From NCBI GenBank assembly GCA_021811305.1, contig JAJZPD010000016.1, positions 1-15,240 of the forward strand: DNA of 15,240 nt, given 5' to 3'. The stretch comes from a bacterium. GTDB taxonomy: Bacteria; Patescibacteriota; Minisyncoccia; UBA6257; Colwellbacteraceae. This document shows, piece by piece, positions 1 to 6,293 of the stretch; the stretch's first letter is position 1, and each line of letters begins with the position of its first letter. The notes under the pieces were generated by a model that saw only the letters and a program-made list of their open reading frames with translations, was not told the DNA's origin and did not search any database. The position numbers were made by a program, and so were the translations under genes.

Positions 1-672
1 GATGGTGGGGAGCGTTGTCCAATTCCATCCGCTGTTGTCCGAGATTGACAGGTGTTGGAACCCGCCAACCAAGTCGCTGTAAACGACTCCACTCCACTTT
101 GGATCGAATGGTGAGTCGTTTTCGCCCATGTACCACCGAACTTTCTGCCAACTCCAAGTCCAGGCCCCGTTAGAATAGGTCCCGACAATGAACGGATACA
201 GTGATCCACTAGCTGACGGCCATAGGTAGATCTGCGGAAGGAACGGATCGGTAAAGTAGAAACTAACGCTACTCACCGCAGGTTGGTTATGTGTCAGCCA
301 AGAGTTTGGCAAAATCTGTTCTGCCGTGATGTTCTGCCAAGTTGCGCCGCTATCGGTTGAAAAAGCGACGATCGGTGTGTCGGCAAAGCCGATTATGCCG
401 GCGTAGGCCTTTACTTCTAATCCGGGAACTGCAGGAACGTCAACTGGCCCCGTATATCCACCAAAGAGAAATCCAGGTTGGTTATGTGGAGCAGGTGGAA
501 TAGGTGGTAACGACTGGACAATCGTCCAGGTTACTCCTCCAGGTCCGGTCCAGGAGGTTGAGGTTGTGGAAGAAGTGGACCCGCCCTGCGCCTTGACGGA
601 CGTGCCACCAAGGAAAATCAGGCAGAAGGCGACAATGGCCGCCAGCGCCAGAGAAGCGATTCTCTTCATCAT
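1..672 (-). CDS. Secreted Asp-box (BNR-like) repeat protein, 5' part only
   Basis: The frame is open from the ATG at 672 to the left edge (224 codons), so the C-terminal part lies outside the window. Residues 1-29 form a signal peptide: MMKR, a hydrophobic core, then a likely cleavage site after VKA, so the protein is exported. Residues 32-42 are a Ser/Thr linker. Residues 105-112 (STDSGATW) match the Asp-box S-x-D-x-G-x-T-W, and 211-218 (SDNSGWNW) is a degenerate second copy. Asp-boxes occur in sialidase, sortilin and other beta-propeller folds. HNQP recurs at 63-66 and 128-131, hinting at a unit of about 65 residues. AGGAGG at 683-678 lies 5 nt before the first ATG and 8 nt before a second at 669, so either could be used. 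No catalytic residues are recognisable. It may be an adhesin or glycan-binding surface protein, but the function is unknown. Confidence 0.85.
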   Translation of the reverse strand, partial: MMKRIASLALAAIVAFCLIFLGGTSVKAQGGSTSSTTSTSWTGPGGVTWTIVQSLPPIPPAPHNQPGFLFGGYTGPVDVPAVPGLEVKAYAGIIGFADTPIVAFSTDSGATWQNITAEQILPNSWLTHNQPAVSSVSFYFTDPFLPQIYLWPSASGSLYPFIVGTYSNGAWTWSWQKVRWYMGENDSPFDPKWSGVVYSDLVGGFQHLSISDNSGWNWTTLPTI

Positions 673-677
673 CAACG

Positions 678-683
678 CCTCCT
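678..683 (-). promoter_or_regulatory. Strong Shine-Dalgarno of the secreted Asp-box gene
   Basis: A perfect AGGAGG on the minus strand lies 5 nt from the ATG at 672 and 8 nt from the ATG at 669. It stands out because most plus-strand genes here have no such site. It supports initiation at this ATG pair but does not separate the two. Confidence 0.75.
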
Positions 684-705
684 TTTGAGACTTCAGACGA
701 AAACT

Positions 706-730
706 GCACCCTAGTTCAGATTTGGGGTGC
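706..730 (-). other. Possible 5'-UTR hairpin
   Basis: GCACCC at 706-711 and GGGTGC at 725-730 form a 6-bp perfect stem with a 13-nt loop. It lies between the predicted promoter and the SD of the minus-strand secreted gene. It has no T-tract, so it is not an obvious terminator. A role in mRNA stability is possible but only inferred. Confidence 0.35.
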
Positions 731-742
731 AAGAATATTAAA

Positions 743-772
743 AGTATGGCCAGGAAAGGCAGTTTTTGTCAA
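743..772 (-). promoter_or_regulatory. Promoter of the secreted Asp-box gene
   Basis: On the minus strand a perfect -35 TTGACA (772-767) is followed after 18 nt by CATACT (748-743, 4/6 to TATAAT). This predicts a transcript start near 736 and a leader of about 64 nt. The -35 is strong and the -10 is mediocre. Confidence 0.45.
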
Positions 773-828
773 ATTGACCATTAAAGCGGATATTCCACTC
801 GTGGATTCTATAAAAAACATCGGAATGT

Positions 829-837
829 TGTTATACT
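829..837 (+). promoter_or_regulatory. Extended -10 promoter of gap
   Basis: TGT directly precedes TATACT (832-837), giving the TGn extended -10 arrangement. I see no good -35 at 16-18 nt spacing, which is usual for extended -10 promoters. It lies 47 nt before the gap ATG. Together with the minus-strand promoter at 743-772 it makes 673-884 a divergent control region. Confidence 0.5.
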
Positions 838-884
838 TTAAAAGTTGCCGATGGATTAGTCGATAAATTAATAATTAATCAACA

Positions 885-1907
885 ATGAATAAGAAAAAAA
901 TAGCGATCAACGGATTCGGTCGGATTGGGCGGCTGTTCTTCCGCCAGATTTTCAGCGACCCGGAAATAGAAGTGGTGGCGATCAACGACCTGGGGGATAT
1001 TAATAACCTCGCGTACCTTTTGCAACACGACACGGTTTATCGTAATTTCGAGAAAAGCGTCTCGGTTCAAGACGGGAACCTCGTCGTCGACGGGCAGACC
1101 GTGAAGATTTTGCAGGTGAAGGATCCGGCCCAGCTCCCGTGGAAAGATCTGGGAATCGACATCGCGGTCGAAGCGACGGGTTTCTTTGAGGAATACGCCA
1201 AAGCCAAGTCGCACCTCGACGCCGGCGCCAAGCGGGTGGTAATCACCGCTCCGGCCAAGGACGCGGATGGCACCGAAGGAAAAACCGTATTGATGGGGGT
1301 AAACGAAGGAGAGCTGCAGACCGTGGTTCTTACTTCCAACGGCTCTTGCACCACTAATGCTTCTTCGCCGGTTATCCAGGTAATGAGCGAAAACCCGGGA
1401 ATATTAAAAGCTGTTCTCAGCACTGTGCATGGCTATACCTCGACCCAGTCGCTGGTCGATAGTCCGGCTAGGGGGCACGACTACCGTCGCGGACGGGCTG
1501 CTGCCCAGAACATCACTCCCTCGACCACCGGAGCCGCAGTCGCGGTGACCAGGGCAATCAAAGAGCTGGATGGCAAATTTGATGGACTGGCCTTCCGCGT
1601 GCCGGTCGTTACTGGATCGATCGCCGACATAACTTTCGTGGCCAAAAGAAAGACCTCGGTTGAGGAGGTTAACGACATCTTCCGCAAAGCGGCGCAGGAA
1701 CCGCGATGGCACGGAATATTGAAGGCCACCGATGAGCAGCTGGTTTCTTCAGATATTATCGGCGAACCGTACGGCGCCATCGTCGACCTCGGATTCACCA
1801 AAGTTATCGACGGCGATTTGGTTAAGGTCCTTTCCTGGTACGATAACGAGTGGGGGTATGTCTCGACTCTGGTGAAACACGTAAAGAGCGTCGCCGCTCT
1901 GGCCTAG
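885..1907 (+). CDS. gap: Glyceraldehyde-3-phosphate dehydrogenase (type I)
   Basis: Cytoplasmic glycolytic enzyme that oxidatively phosphorylates glyceraldehyde 3-phosphate to 1,3-bisphosphoglycerate. The N-terminal Rossmann motif NGFGRIGR is at residues 9-16. Asp35 in INDL is the residue that usually favours NAD+ over NADP+. The active-site segment SNGSCTTN has catalytic Cys155, with the partner His182 in STVHGYTS. The C-terminal signature SWYDNEWGY is present. The length of 340 is typical. One oddity: the segment reads SCTTNAS, so the second cysteine common in bacterial enzymes (SCTTNCL) is Ala. Erythrose-4-phosphate dehydrogenase is a close relative, but GAPDH is the simpler reading. The start has no SD; an extended -10 lies 47 nt upstream. 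The next gene starts 3 nt after the stop, so the two are probably cotranscribed. Confidence 0.96.
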   Translation: MNKKKIAINGFGRIGRLFFRQIFSDPEIEVVAINDLGDINNLAYLLQHDTVYRNFEKSVSVQDGNLVVDGQTVKILQVKDPAQLPWKDLGIDIAVEATGFFEEYAKAKSHLDAGAKRVVITAPAKDADGTEGKTVLMGVNEGELQTVVLTSNGSCTTNASSPVIQVMSENPGILKAVLSTVHGYTSTQSLVDSPARGHDYRRGRAAAQNITPSTTGAAVAVTRAIKELDGKFDGLAFRVPVVTGSIADITFVAKRKTSVEEVNDIFRKAAQEPRWHGILKATDEQLVSSDIIGEPYGAIVDLGFTKVIDGDLVKVLSWYDNEWGYVSTLVKHVKSVAALA

Positions 1908-1910
1908 AAA

Positions 1911-2942
1911 ATGAGCGAAAGGGGCTTGGAAGAAAGAATAGAGTCGCTAAGAGAGCACGGTTCGTCTGACGAGGAGATAGTTAAACTGCTCATCGCCGCA
2001 GGGTATCATGAAAGCGATATTCGAACCGCGCTGAAAGCGGAAGAATCCGAAGAAAAAGCGGGCGAGGTGATAAGCTTGCCGGCTCCGGCGGGCGAAGCGG
2101 TAAAAAGCCTGGCGATCAGCGCACCTCAGAAAAAGTTTTTACCCGGCTTCGTCGCGCTTTTTTCAAACGCCCTGGCTTTATATAAGAAAAACGCCCTGGC
2201 TTTGACGGAGGTTTATCTGCCTCCGGTGATTGCATTAGCTTTGGCGGCGATCTTTTCCGGTGCGGCGCATTCCACTTGGCCGGTTTTAAGGTTTGTTTGG
2301 GGAGTGCTGGCCGGACTTGGATATACTGTCTCTTTTTTCCTGGCCACCATAGCCGTCCTGGCTATGGCGATGATTCTTAATTCGGAGGGTATGAGCAGCG
2401 AGGAGGCATATTGGCGGTCACTGAAAAAGACGGGGTCGTACTACTGGCTTCTCCTCCTGGAATTTTTAATCACTCTCGGCGGTTTGGTAATGGGGGTATT
2501 GCCGGCGATAATTTTCGGCGTCTGGTTTTCTTTGGCGATCTTTTTATTTGTCGACCAAGAACAGCGTGGGATTAACGCTCTTTTGCGGAGCAAAGAATAT
2601 GTTACAGGTTACTGGTGGGGGGCGTTCGGCAGGACGCTGCTTATGGCATTTATCGTTTTAATAATCGAAGCGATAATTGGCGGCGTAGCTGGGATTTTCG
2701 GCCAGTCGGTTAATTATATCGTCAGCCTGGCTCTGCAGCTTGTAACTGTTCCTTTTTCCATAGCGTTTTCCTATGTGATCTACAGAGCATTGAAGGAAAT
2801 GAAGCCGGAGCTAGCCGGAGAGCCGGTGAAGGGCAATAAACATTTCTTTATTTTCAGCGCCTGGCTCGGAGTCGTCTCGCCGCTAATAATTCTTTCACTG
2901 GCGGCCATAATCGCCGCGCGTTACGGCCGATTGCCTTTGTGA
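1911..2942 (+). CDS. Polytopic membrane protein with N-terminal paired-helix motif (paralogue 1)
   Basis: A 343-residue protein of unknown function. Residues 6-42 form a soluble two-helix motif (GSSDEEIVKLLIAAGY, then a second helix) of a kind common at the ends of Patescibacteria membrane proteins. A linker follows, then about six or seven hydrophobic segments from residue 97 to the C-terminus. The segment RGINALLRSKEYVTGYWWG, followed by a long hydrophobic helix, resembles the repeated S-x5-G-x-W element of DUF975 or glycerophosphodiesterase-type membrane domains; this is recall, not a search. It ends just after its last membrane helix. The gene at 2985 is a clear paralogue: the region from YYW to the last helix aligns almost without gaps. 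Translation is probably coupled to gap, whose stop is 3 nt away. No catalytic residues are visible. Confidence 0.85.
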   Translation: MSERGLEERIESLREHGSSDEEIVKLLIAAGYHESDIRTALKAEESEEKAGEVISLPAPAGEAVKSLAISAPQKKFLPGFVALFSNALALYKKNALALTEVYLPPVIALALAAIFSGAAHSTWPVLRFVWGVLAGLGYTVSFFLATIAVLAMAMILNSEGMSSEEAYWRSLKKTGSYYWLLLLEFLITLGGLVMGVLPAIIFGVWFSLAIFLFVDQEQRGINALLRSKEYVTGYWWGAFGRTLLMAFIVLIIEAIIGGVAGIFGQSVNYIVSLALQLVTVPFSIAFSYVIYRALKEMKPELAGEPVKGNKHFFIFSAWLGVVSPLIILSLAAIIAARYGRLPL

Positions 2943-2948
2943 TACAAT
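2940..2948 (+). promoter_or_regulatory. Extended -10 promoter for 2985-4475
   Basis: TGA followed by TACAAT (2943-2948, 5/6 to consensus) forms a TGn extended -10. The TGA is also the stop codon of the upstream gene. The box ends 36 nt before the ATG at 2985, and no clear -35 is seen. It would let the second paralogue and rpiB be transcribed apart from gap. Confidence 0.45.
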
Positions 2949-2984
2949 TAAAACGTAAAAGGCCCAACATAAATGTAGATTAAT

Positions 2985-4475
2985 ATGGATAGCGATAATC
3001 TGCGCGCGCTAGTCGAGGATTTTAAGGAGAAGGGGAACAGCGACGAGTCGATCGTCAAATTATTGACCGCCGCCGGGTATAGCGAGGAAAAGGTACGCGA
3101 ATATCTCGGGCAAAGAGAAGGCCAAGACGTAGCTGCTAATTCAAGTAATGGGGATCCCGATCCTATAACCTCTCCGACTCCTTCTAAAAACAGACTACCG
3201 CCTATGATGGGGTTTGTTGGTCTCTTCAATGGGACTGTTGAGCTATTTAAAGAAAGAATATGGGTGTTGCTCGGGATTTATATTTTCCCGATTTTACTTT
3301 CCGTTTTAGTTTTCTCTCCGCTAGTTTCTAATTTCAGCAGGAGCCCGTCGGTGTCGTCCGGAGTCGCCGCAGCGGCCGCCTTCCTTGTCTTTATATTATT
3401 GAACAGCTTGGCCGGATTAGGAATGGTTTATTCTCTAAAAGACCAATCAAATATTGCCCAATCTTATGGCAAGGCTTGGAGAAGTGTTCTTAATTATTAT
3501 TGGATATTATTACTTAGCTTCTTAATCGGTTTCGGCGGTCTAGTTATGGGCGTGATTCCAGTATTTATCTTCGGCGTTTGGTTTGTGTTCGCGATTTATG
3601 TTTACGCTTTCCAAGGGCAAAAAGGAATTAATGCTCTTTTACGGAGCAAAGAGTACGTTACCAACTACTGGTGGGACGTCGCCTGGAGGTTGTTCCTCTT
3701 GGGAATAATATTTTGGGTTATTGATCTCGTTATCAGATTTCTTAGTTCGCTAAGTCTGGATCTCGGATTAATCATCTCTTACATCGTGCAGTTGGTAACT
3801 GTTCCCTTTGCGGTAACTTTTGAATACTTAATCTTTCGAAATCTGATGGAGATTAAGCCGCAGTTAGCTGAGTCTAAAATCTCTGGCAGAAAAGGATTCT
3901 TCGTGTTTTCGGCTTGGCTGGGGGTTGCAGCTATTATCGCTATTCCCATCTTAGCTTTGAATTTTCTTTTCGGTTCGTTCGGCTCCTTATCCCAACCATC
4001 GGTTAGCGTTATTTATCAGCAGGCCAGGGATTCAGAGCGGCTACAGGATGCATCGACTTTAAACTCAGCTATCAGTATGTGGTTGGCTGATGTCTCAACT
4101 AGCACCTGGGAGACTGGACTGTACTGCAGTGGCGGCAATGGTTCTTTCCCCGGCGGAGGGAAGTGTTTAGTTTCTGAATCAACCTCAACTGACGGAACCG
4201 GCTGGGTGCCGATAAATTTCGACGCCCTGCAGGGTGGGTCGCCGTTTTTGTCGGGATTGCCTATTGATCCGGCTAATAATTCGTCTATATGCCAAGTTTC
4301 GCCTGGAGGATGTTTTTATGCGATCAGGTTGGATAAGACCTTTGGTCAGTATCGAATTTATGTTCCGCTGGAAAGCTCTAAATATCAAACTCAGTTTGGA
4401 GCGGTTGATGGCGGAAATCTTGCGGGTTGGTACGAAGTCGGATCAGATATTTCTTCCACTACTACGCAACCATGA
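2985..4475 (+). CDS. Polytopic membrane protein fused to a C-terminal pseudopilin-like domain (paralogue 2)
   Basis: A 496-residue protein. Residues 5-41 repeat the paired-helix motif of its upstream neighbour (GNSDESIVKLLTAAGY). Residues 92-330 hold about seven hydrophobic segments and share with it INALLRSKEYVT, YWW and VQLVTVPF. Unlike paralogue 1 it continues for about 165 residues past the last helix. Residues 347-367 (ARDSERLQDASTLNSAI and on) match the start of the globular part of Parcubacteria type II or IV pseudopilins, and 424-465 (GLPIDPANN, then CFYAIRLD, then YRIYVPLES) match the end of that domain. The final helix therefore takes the place of the usual pilin N-terminal helix, and no prepilin peptidase site is evident. 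Cysteines 381, 394, 436 and 443 could form two disulfides outside the membrane. Codon use is more AT-rich than in the neighbours. There is no SD. The stop overlaps the rpiB start as ATGA. Confidence 0.87.
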   Translation: MDSDNLRALVEDFKEKGNSDESIVKLLTAAGYSEEKVREYLGQREGQDVAANSSNGDPDPITSPTPSKNRLPPMMGFVGLFNGTVELFKERIWVLLGIYIFPILLSVLVFSPLVSNFSRSPSVSSGVAAAAAFLVFILLNSLAGLGMVYSLKDQSNIAQSYGKAWRSVLNYYWILLLSFLIGFGGLVMGVIPVFIFGVWFVFAIYVYAFQGQKGINALLRSKEYVTNYWWDVAWRLFLLGIIFWVIDLVIRFLSSLSLDLGLIISYIVQLVTVPFAVTFEYLIFRNLMEIKPQLAESKISGRKGFFVFSAWLGVAAIIAIPILALNFLFGSFGSLSQPSVSVIYQQARDSERLQDASTLNSAISMWLADVSTSTWETGLYCSGGNGSFPGGGKCLVSESTSTDGTGWVPINFDALQGGSPFLSGLPIDPANNSSICQVSPGGCFYAIRLDKTFGQYRIYVPLESSKYQTQFGAVDGGNLAGWYEVGSDISSTTTQP

Positions 4476-4921
4476 TTATTTACTTAGGAGCCGATCATCG
4501 GGGGTTCGCCCTCAAGGAAACCATCAAGCAGTATCTGCAGCAGAGCGGGTATCAGATGGTGGATTTAAGCGCGGCGGTCTTGACGCCGGACGACGACTAT
4601 CCGGATTACGCGGCCGCGGTGGCGAAGAAAGTTGGGGCTGATTTTTTGGGAAGCAGGGGATTGCTTTTCTGTGGTTCCGGCGTTGGCATGGATATCGTCG
4701 CCAACCGCTTTCCGCTGGTTAGGTGCGCTCTGACTTTTTCCCCCGACCAGGCGATGGCTTCACGAACGGACGACGACACTAATATGATCGCTCTTCCGGC
4801 CGATTTCCTGGACCCGGAGATAACCAAAAAGATCGTGAGCATCTGGCTGCAGACCGAGTTCGACGGCAAGGAGGGGCATAAGCGCCGCTTGGATAAGATA
4901 AGAAATCTGCAAATAGAATAA
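4472..4921 (+). CDS. rpiB: RpiB/LacAB-family sugar-phosphate isomerase
   Basis: A 149-residue protein of normal family length. RpiB interconverts ribose 5-phosphate and ribulose 5-phosphate in the non-oxidative pentose phosphate pathway. Recognisable motifs are GADHRGFALKE (D8, H9), the DYPDYA segment at 42-47, GLLFCGSGVGM with the expected active-site Cys67, and the C-terminal WLQTEF. The usual SR-x-HND stretch reads SRTDDDTN here, so the histidine credited in the E. coli enzyme with sugar ring opening is replaced by Asp100. Substrate or mechanism may therefore differ, and allose- or galactose-6-phosphate isomerase relatives remain possible. The ATG at 4472 was chosen over a longer GTG frame from 4427 because the family begins at MIIYLGADH and because it overlaps the previous stop as ATGA, implying translational coupling. 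Confidence 0.88.
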   Translation: MIIYLGADHRGFALKETIKQYLQQSGYQMVDLSAAVLTPDDDYPDYAAAVAKKVGADFLGSRGLLFCGSGVGMDIVANRFPLVRCALTFSPDQAMASRTDDDTNMIALPADFLDPEITKKIVSIWLQTEFDGKEGHKRRLDKIRNLQIE

Positions 4922-4997
4922 ATAAAATTCTTAATCAGAATCTAAAATAGACGAAAGCGTAAGACTTCAGGGATTATTTTCTTAAGGTCGCCTGTTG

Positions 4998-5006
4998 TGC
5001 TAAAGT
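4998..5006 (+). promoter_or_regulatory. Possible extended -10 of tRNA-Leu
   Basis: TGC followed by TAAAGT (5001-5006, 4/6) would start transcription about 10 nt before the mature tRNA. No -35 is convincing, and AT-rich alternatives exist closer to the tRNA. Confidence 0.28.
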
Positions 5007-5022
5007 GTTTGGGATAAATAAT

Positions 5023-5105
5023 GCCCGGGTGGCGGAATGGTATACGCGGAGGACTTAAAATCCTCTGTCCTCACGGACTTGTGGGTTCGAGTCCCACCCC
5101 GGGCA
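5023..5105 (+). tRNA. tRNA-Leu(UAA)
   Basis: Class II tRNA of 83 nt. The acceptor stem GCCCGGG (5023-5029) pairs with CCCGGGC (5098-5104), and the discriminator is A5105. The anticodon stem GAGGA/TCCTC encloses the loop CTTAAAA, giving anticodon UAA. A long variable arm (GTCC, loop TCAC, GGAC) and the T-loop GTTCGAG are present. The 3' CCA is not encoded, so it must be added enzymatically. The antiporter gene begins 33 nt downstream and might share the transcript. Confidence 0.97.
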
Positions 5106-5118
5106 CACCTGAAAGTTT

Positions 5119-5124
5119 TATAAA
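5119..5124 (+). promoter_or_regulatory. -10 box of the antiporter gene
   Basis: TATAAA (5/6) ends 14 nt before the GTG start, predicting a leader of only about 7 nt. The -35 position falls inside the tRNA and matches poorly. The AACTAAG just before GTG recurs before the archease GTG. Confidence 0.35.
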
Positions 5125-5138
5125 AAAGAGTAACTAAG

Positions 5139-6185
5139 GTGGAAAAAATATTTTTAGCTTTACTCGTTTTTATCCCGGCTACTTTGATCGCCGCTCACAT
5201 ACTCGCTGCGCCAAGCGTCGTCTTTCTTTTATCCGCGGCGGCTATCATTCCTCTGGCTAAATACATCGGCGAGGCGACCGAGGAGATAACTGCCGGCGCC
5301 GGTCCGGCTTTAGGCGGGTTTTTAAACGCAACTTTCGGCAATGCCACGGAATTAATCATCGGATTTTTTGCCATCCAAGCCGGATTGGTCAGCGTTGTTA
5401 AAGCTTCGATAACCGGTTCGATTATTGGCAACTTGCTTCTCGTTTTAGGGACGGCGATGCTAACCGGCGGACTAAGGCACAAAAATCAGAAGTTCAACAA
5501 AACCAGCGCCATGGCAGCCAGTTCAACCATGCTCTTGGCCGTCATAGCTCTAGTGATGCCGGCCATCTTCGTCCAAACGGCGCCGCTGGCCGGGGGAGGC
5601 AGGGTTACCGACTTAAGCGTCTTCGTCTCGATCGTTATGCTGGCGGTTTACGGGGCCAGCTTGCTTTTTTCTTTGCGCACCCACCGGCATCTTTACGAGG
5701 ACGAGGTTATCGAGTTGGAGCCGAAGTGGAGCATGCGGAAAAGTCTGGTAATCCTGGCTCTGGCCACCGCGGCGGTATCCTGGATGAGCGAGATCTTGGT
5801 TAGCAGTATCGCGCCGGCTATCCATACTCTGGGTTGGACGCCGCTTTTCATCGGTGTGGTTTTGATTGCCATCGTTGGCAATGCTGCGGAGCACACCTCG
5901 GCCATCGTGACCGCGGTTAAAAACCGCATGGATTTAGCTCTACATATTGCTATCGGTTCGGCTACACAGATTGCGATTTTTGTTGCTCCGGTTTTAGTCC
6001 TCTTCAGCCTGTTTTTTAAGGCGCAGATGAGCCTGGTCTTCAACGCCTTCGAGCTGGTCGCTATCGTTCTCTCGGTGCTAATCACCAACTTGGTAATCCA
6101 AGACGGCGAGAGCAACTGGCTGGAGGGGCTGCAGCTTCTAATGGCCTACGCCATAATGGCCGTTGCGTTTTTCTTGCACCCATAG
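5139..6185 (+). CDS. cax: Calcium/proton antiporter, CaxA/ChaA family
   Basis: A 348-residue inner-membrane cation exchanger that uses the proton gradient to expel Ca2+. It has about ten or eleven hydrophobic segments in two inverted halves joined by an acidic loop (THRHLYEDEVIELEP, 181-195), the classic CAX plan. The alpha-1 repeat is GPALGGFLNATFGNATELII (55-74) with the essential acidic Glu71. The alpha-2 repeat is GNAAEHTSAI (247-256) with Glu251 and His252, followed by GSATQIAIF. Both halves are intact, so it should be functional. The GTG start at 5139 gives the expected N-terminus (MEKIFLALL); only the short AACTAAG precedes it. The gene is isolated between tRNA-Leu and the hairpin at 6188. 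Specificity for Ca2+ over other cations is inferred from family membership. Confidence 0.93.
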   Translation: MEKIFLALLVFIPATLIAAHILAAPSVVFLLSAAAIIPLAKYIGEATEEITAGAGPALGGFLNATFGNATELIIGFFAIQAGLVSVVKASITGSIIGNLLLVLGTAMLTGGLRHKNQKFNKTSAMAASSTMLLAVIALVMPAIFVQTAPLAGGGRVTDLSVFVSIVMLAVYGASLLFSLRTHRHLYEDEVIELEPKWSMRKSLVILALATAAVSWMSEILVSSIAPAIHTLGWTPLFIGVVLIAIVGNAAEHTSAIVTAVKNRMDLALHIAIGSATQIAIFVAPVLVLFSLFFKAQMSLVFNAFELVAIVLSVLITNLVIQDGESNWLEGLQLLMAYAIMAVAFFLHP

Positions 6186-6187
6186 AA

Positions 6188-6259
6188 GCGCAAAGCGAAA
6201 AGCATAAAACGCAAAAGAACTACGTTATTGTTTTTCGCTTTTAGCTTTTAGTTTTGCGC
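6188..6259. repeat. Imperfect hairpin repeat, copy 1
   Basis: Beginning 2 nt after the antiporter stop, an arm starting GCGCAAAGCGAAAAGC pairs with an arm ending GCTTTTAGTTTTGCGC around an apex near AACTACGTTATTG. The stem is about 30 bp with some 80% pairing, including wobbles. The second arm has T-runs, so it could act as a terminator for the antiporter gene. It belongs to the same family as 7323-7407 and the outer arms at 13667-13889. Confidence 0.75.
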
Positions 6260-6275
6260 TAAGTTTGGTAAGGTT

Positions 6276-6286
6276 TGTTATATAAT
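6276..6286 (+). promoter_or_regulatory. tsaD promoter, predicted leaderless
   Basis: A perfect TATAAT (6281-6286) lies just after a TGT (6276-6278), which also precedes an overlapping TATATA. The box ends exactly 7 nt before the tsaD ATG, so transcription should begin at or next to the start codon. No -35 of note is seen; the region upstream is the 3' arm of the hairpin. Confidence 0.6.
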
Positions 6287-6293
6287 TTTATCT

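Noticed and set aside
774..779. TTGACC as a -35 element for gap
   Set aside because: At 16-18 nt spacing no acceptable -10 follows (17 nt gives ACTCGT), and it is 52 nt upstream of the extended -10 at 829-837.
885..1907. Erythrose-4-phosphate dehydrogenase (Epd) instead of GAPDH
   Set aside because: The sequence does not separate the two with certainty, but no pyridoxal-phosphate pathway gene is nearby and a reduced genome needs GAPDH first.
4427..4471. Longer N-terminus for rpiB from a GTG at 4427
   Set aside because: RpiB proteins start at about MIIYLGADH, and the ATGA overlap at 4472 is a typical coupled start.
4234..4641. A 135-codon plus-strand frame spanning the end of the membrane-pseudopilin gene and the start of rpiB
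   Set aside because: It is out of frame with two genes that have clear family matches, and its product is Arg-rich and unstructured in appearance.
4927..4941. Hairpin ATTCT-taatc-AGAAT after rpiB as a terminator
   Set aside because: The stem has only 5 A/T-rich pairs and no T-tract follows.
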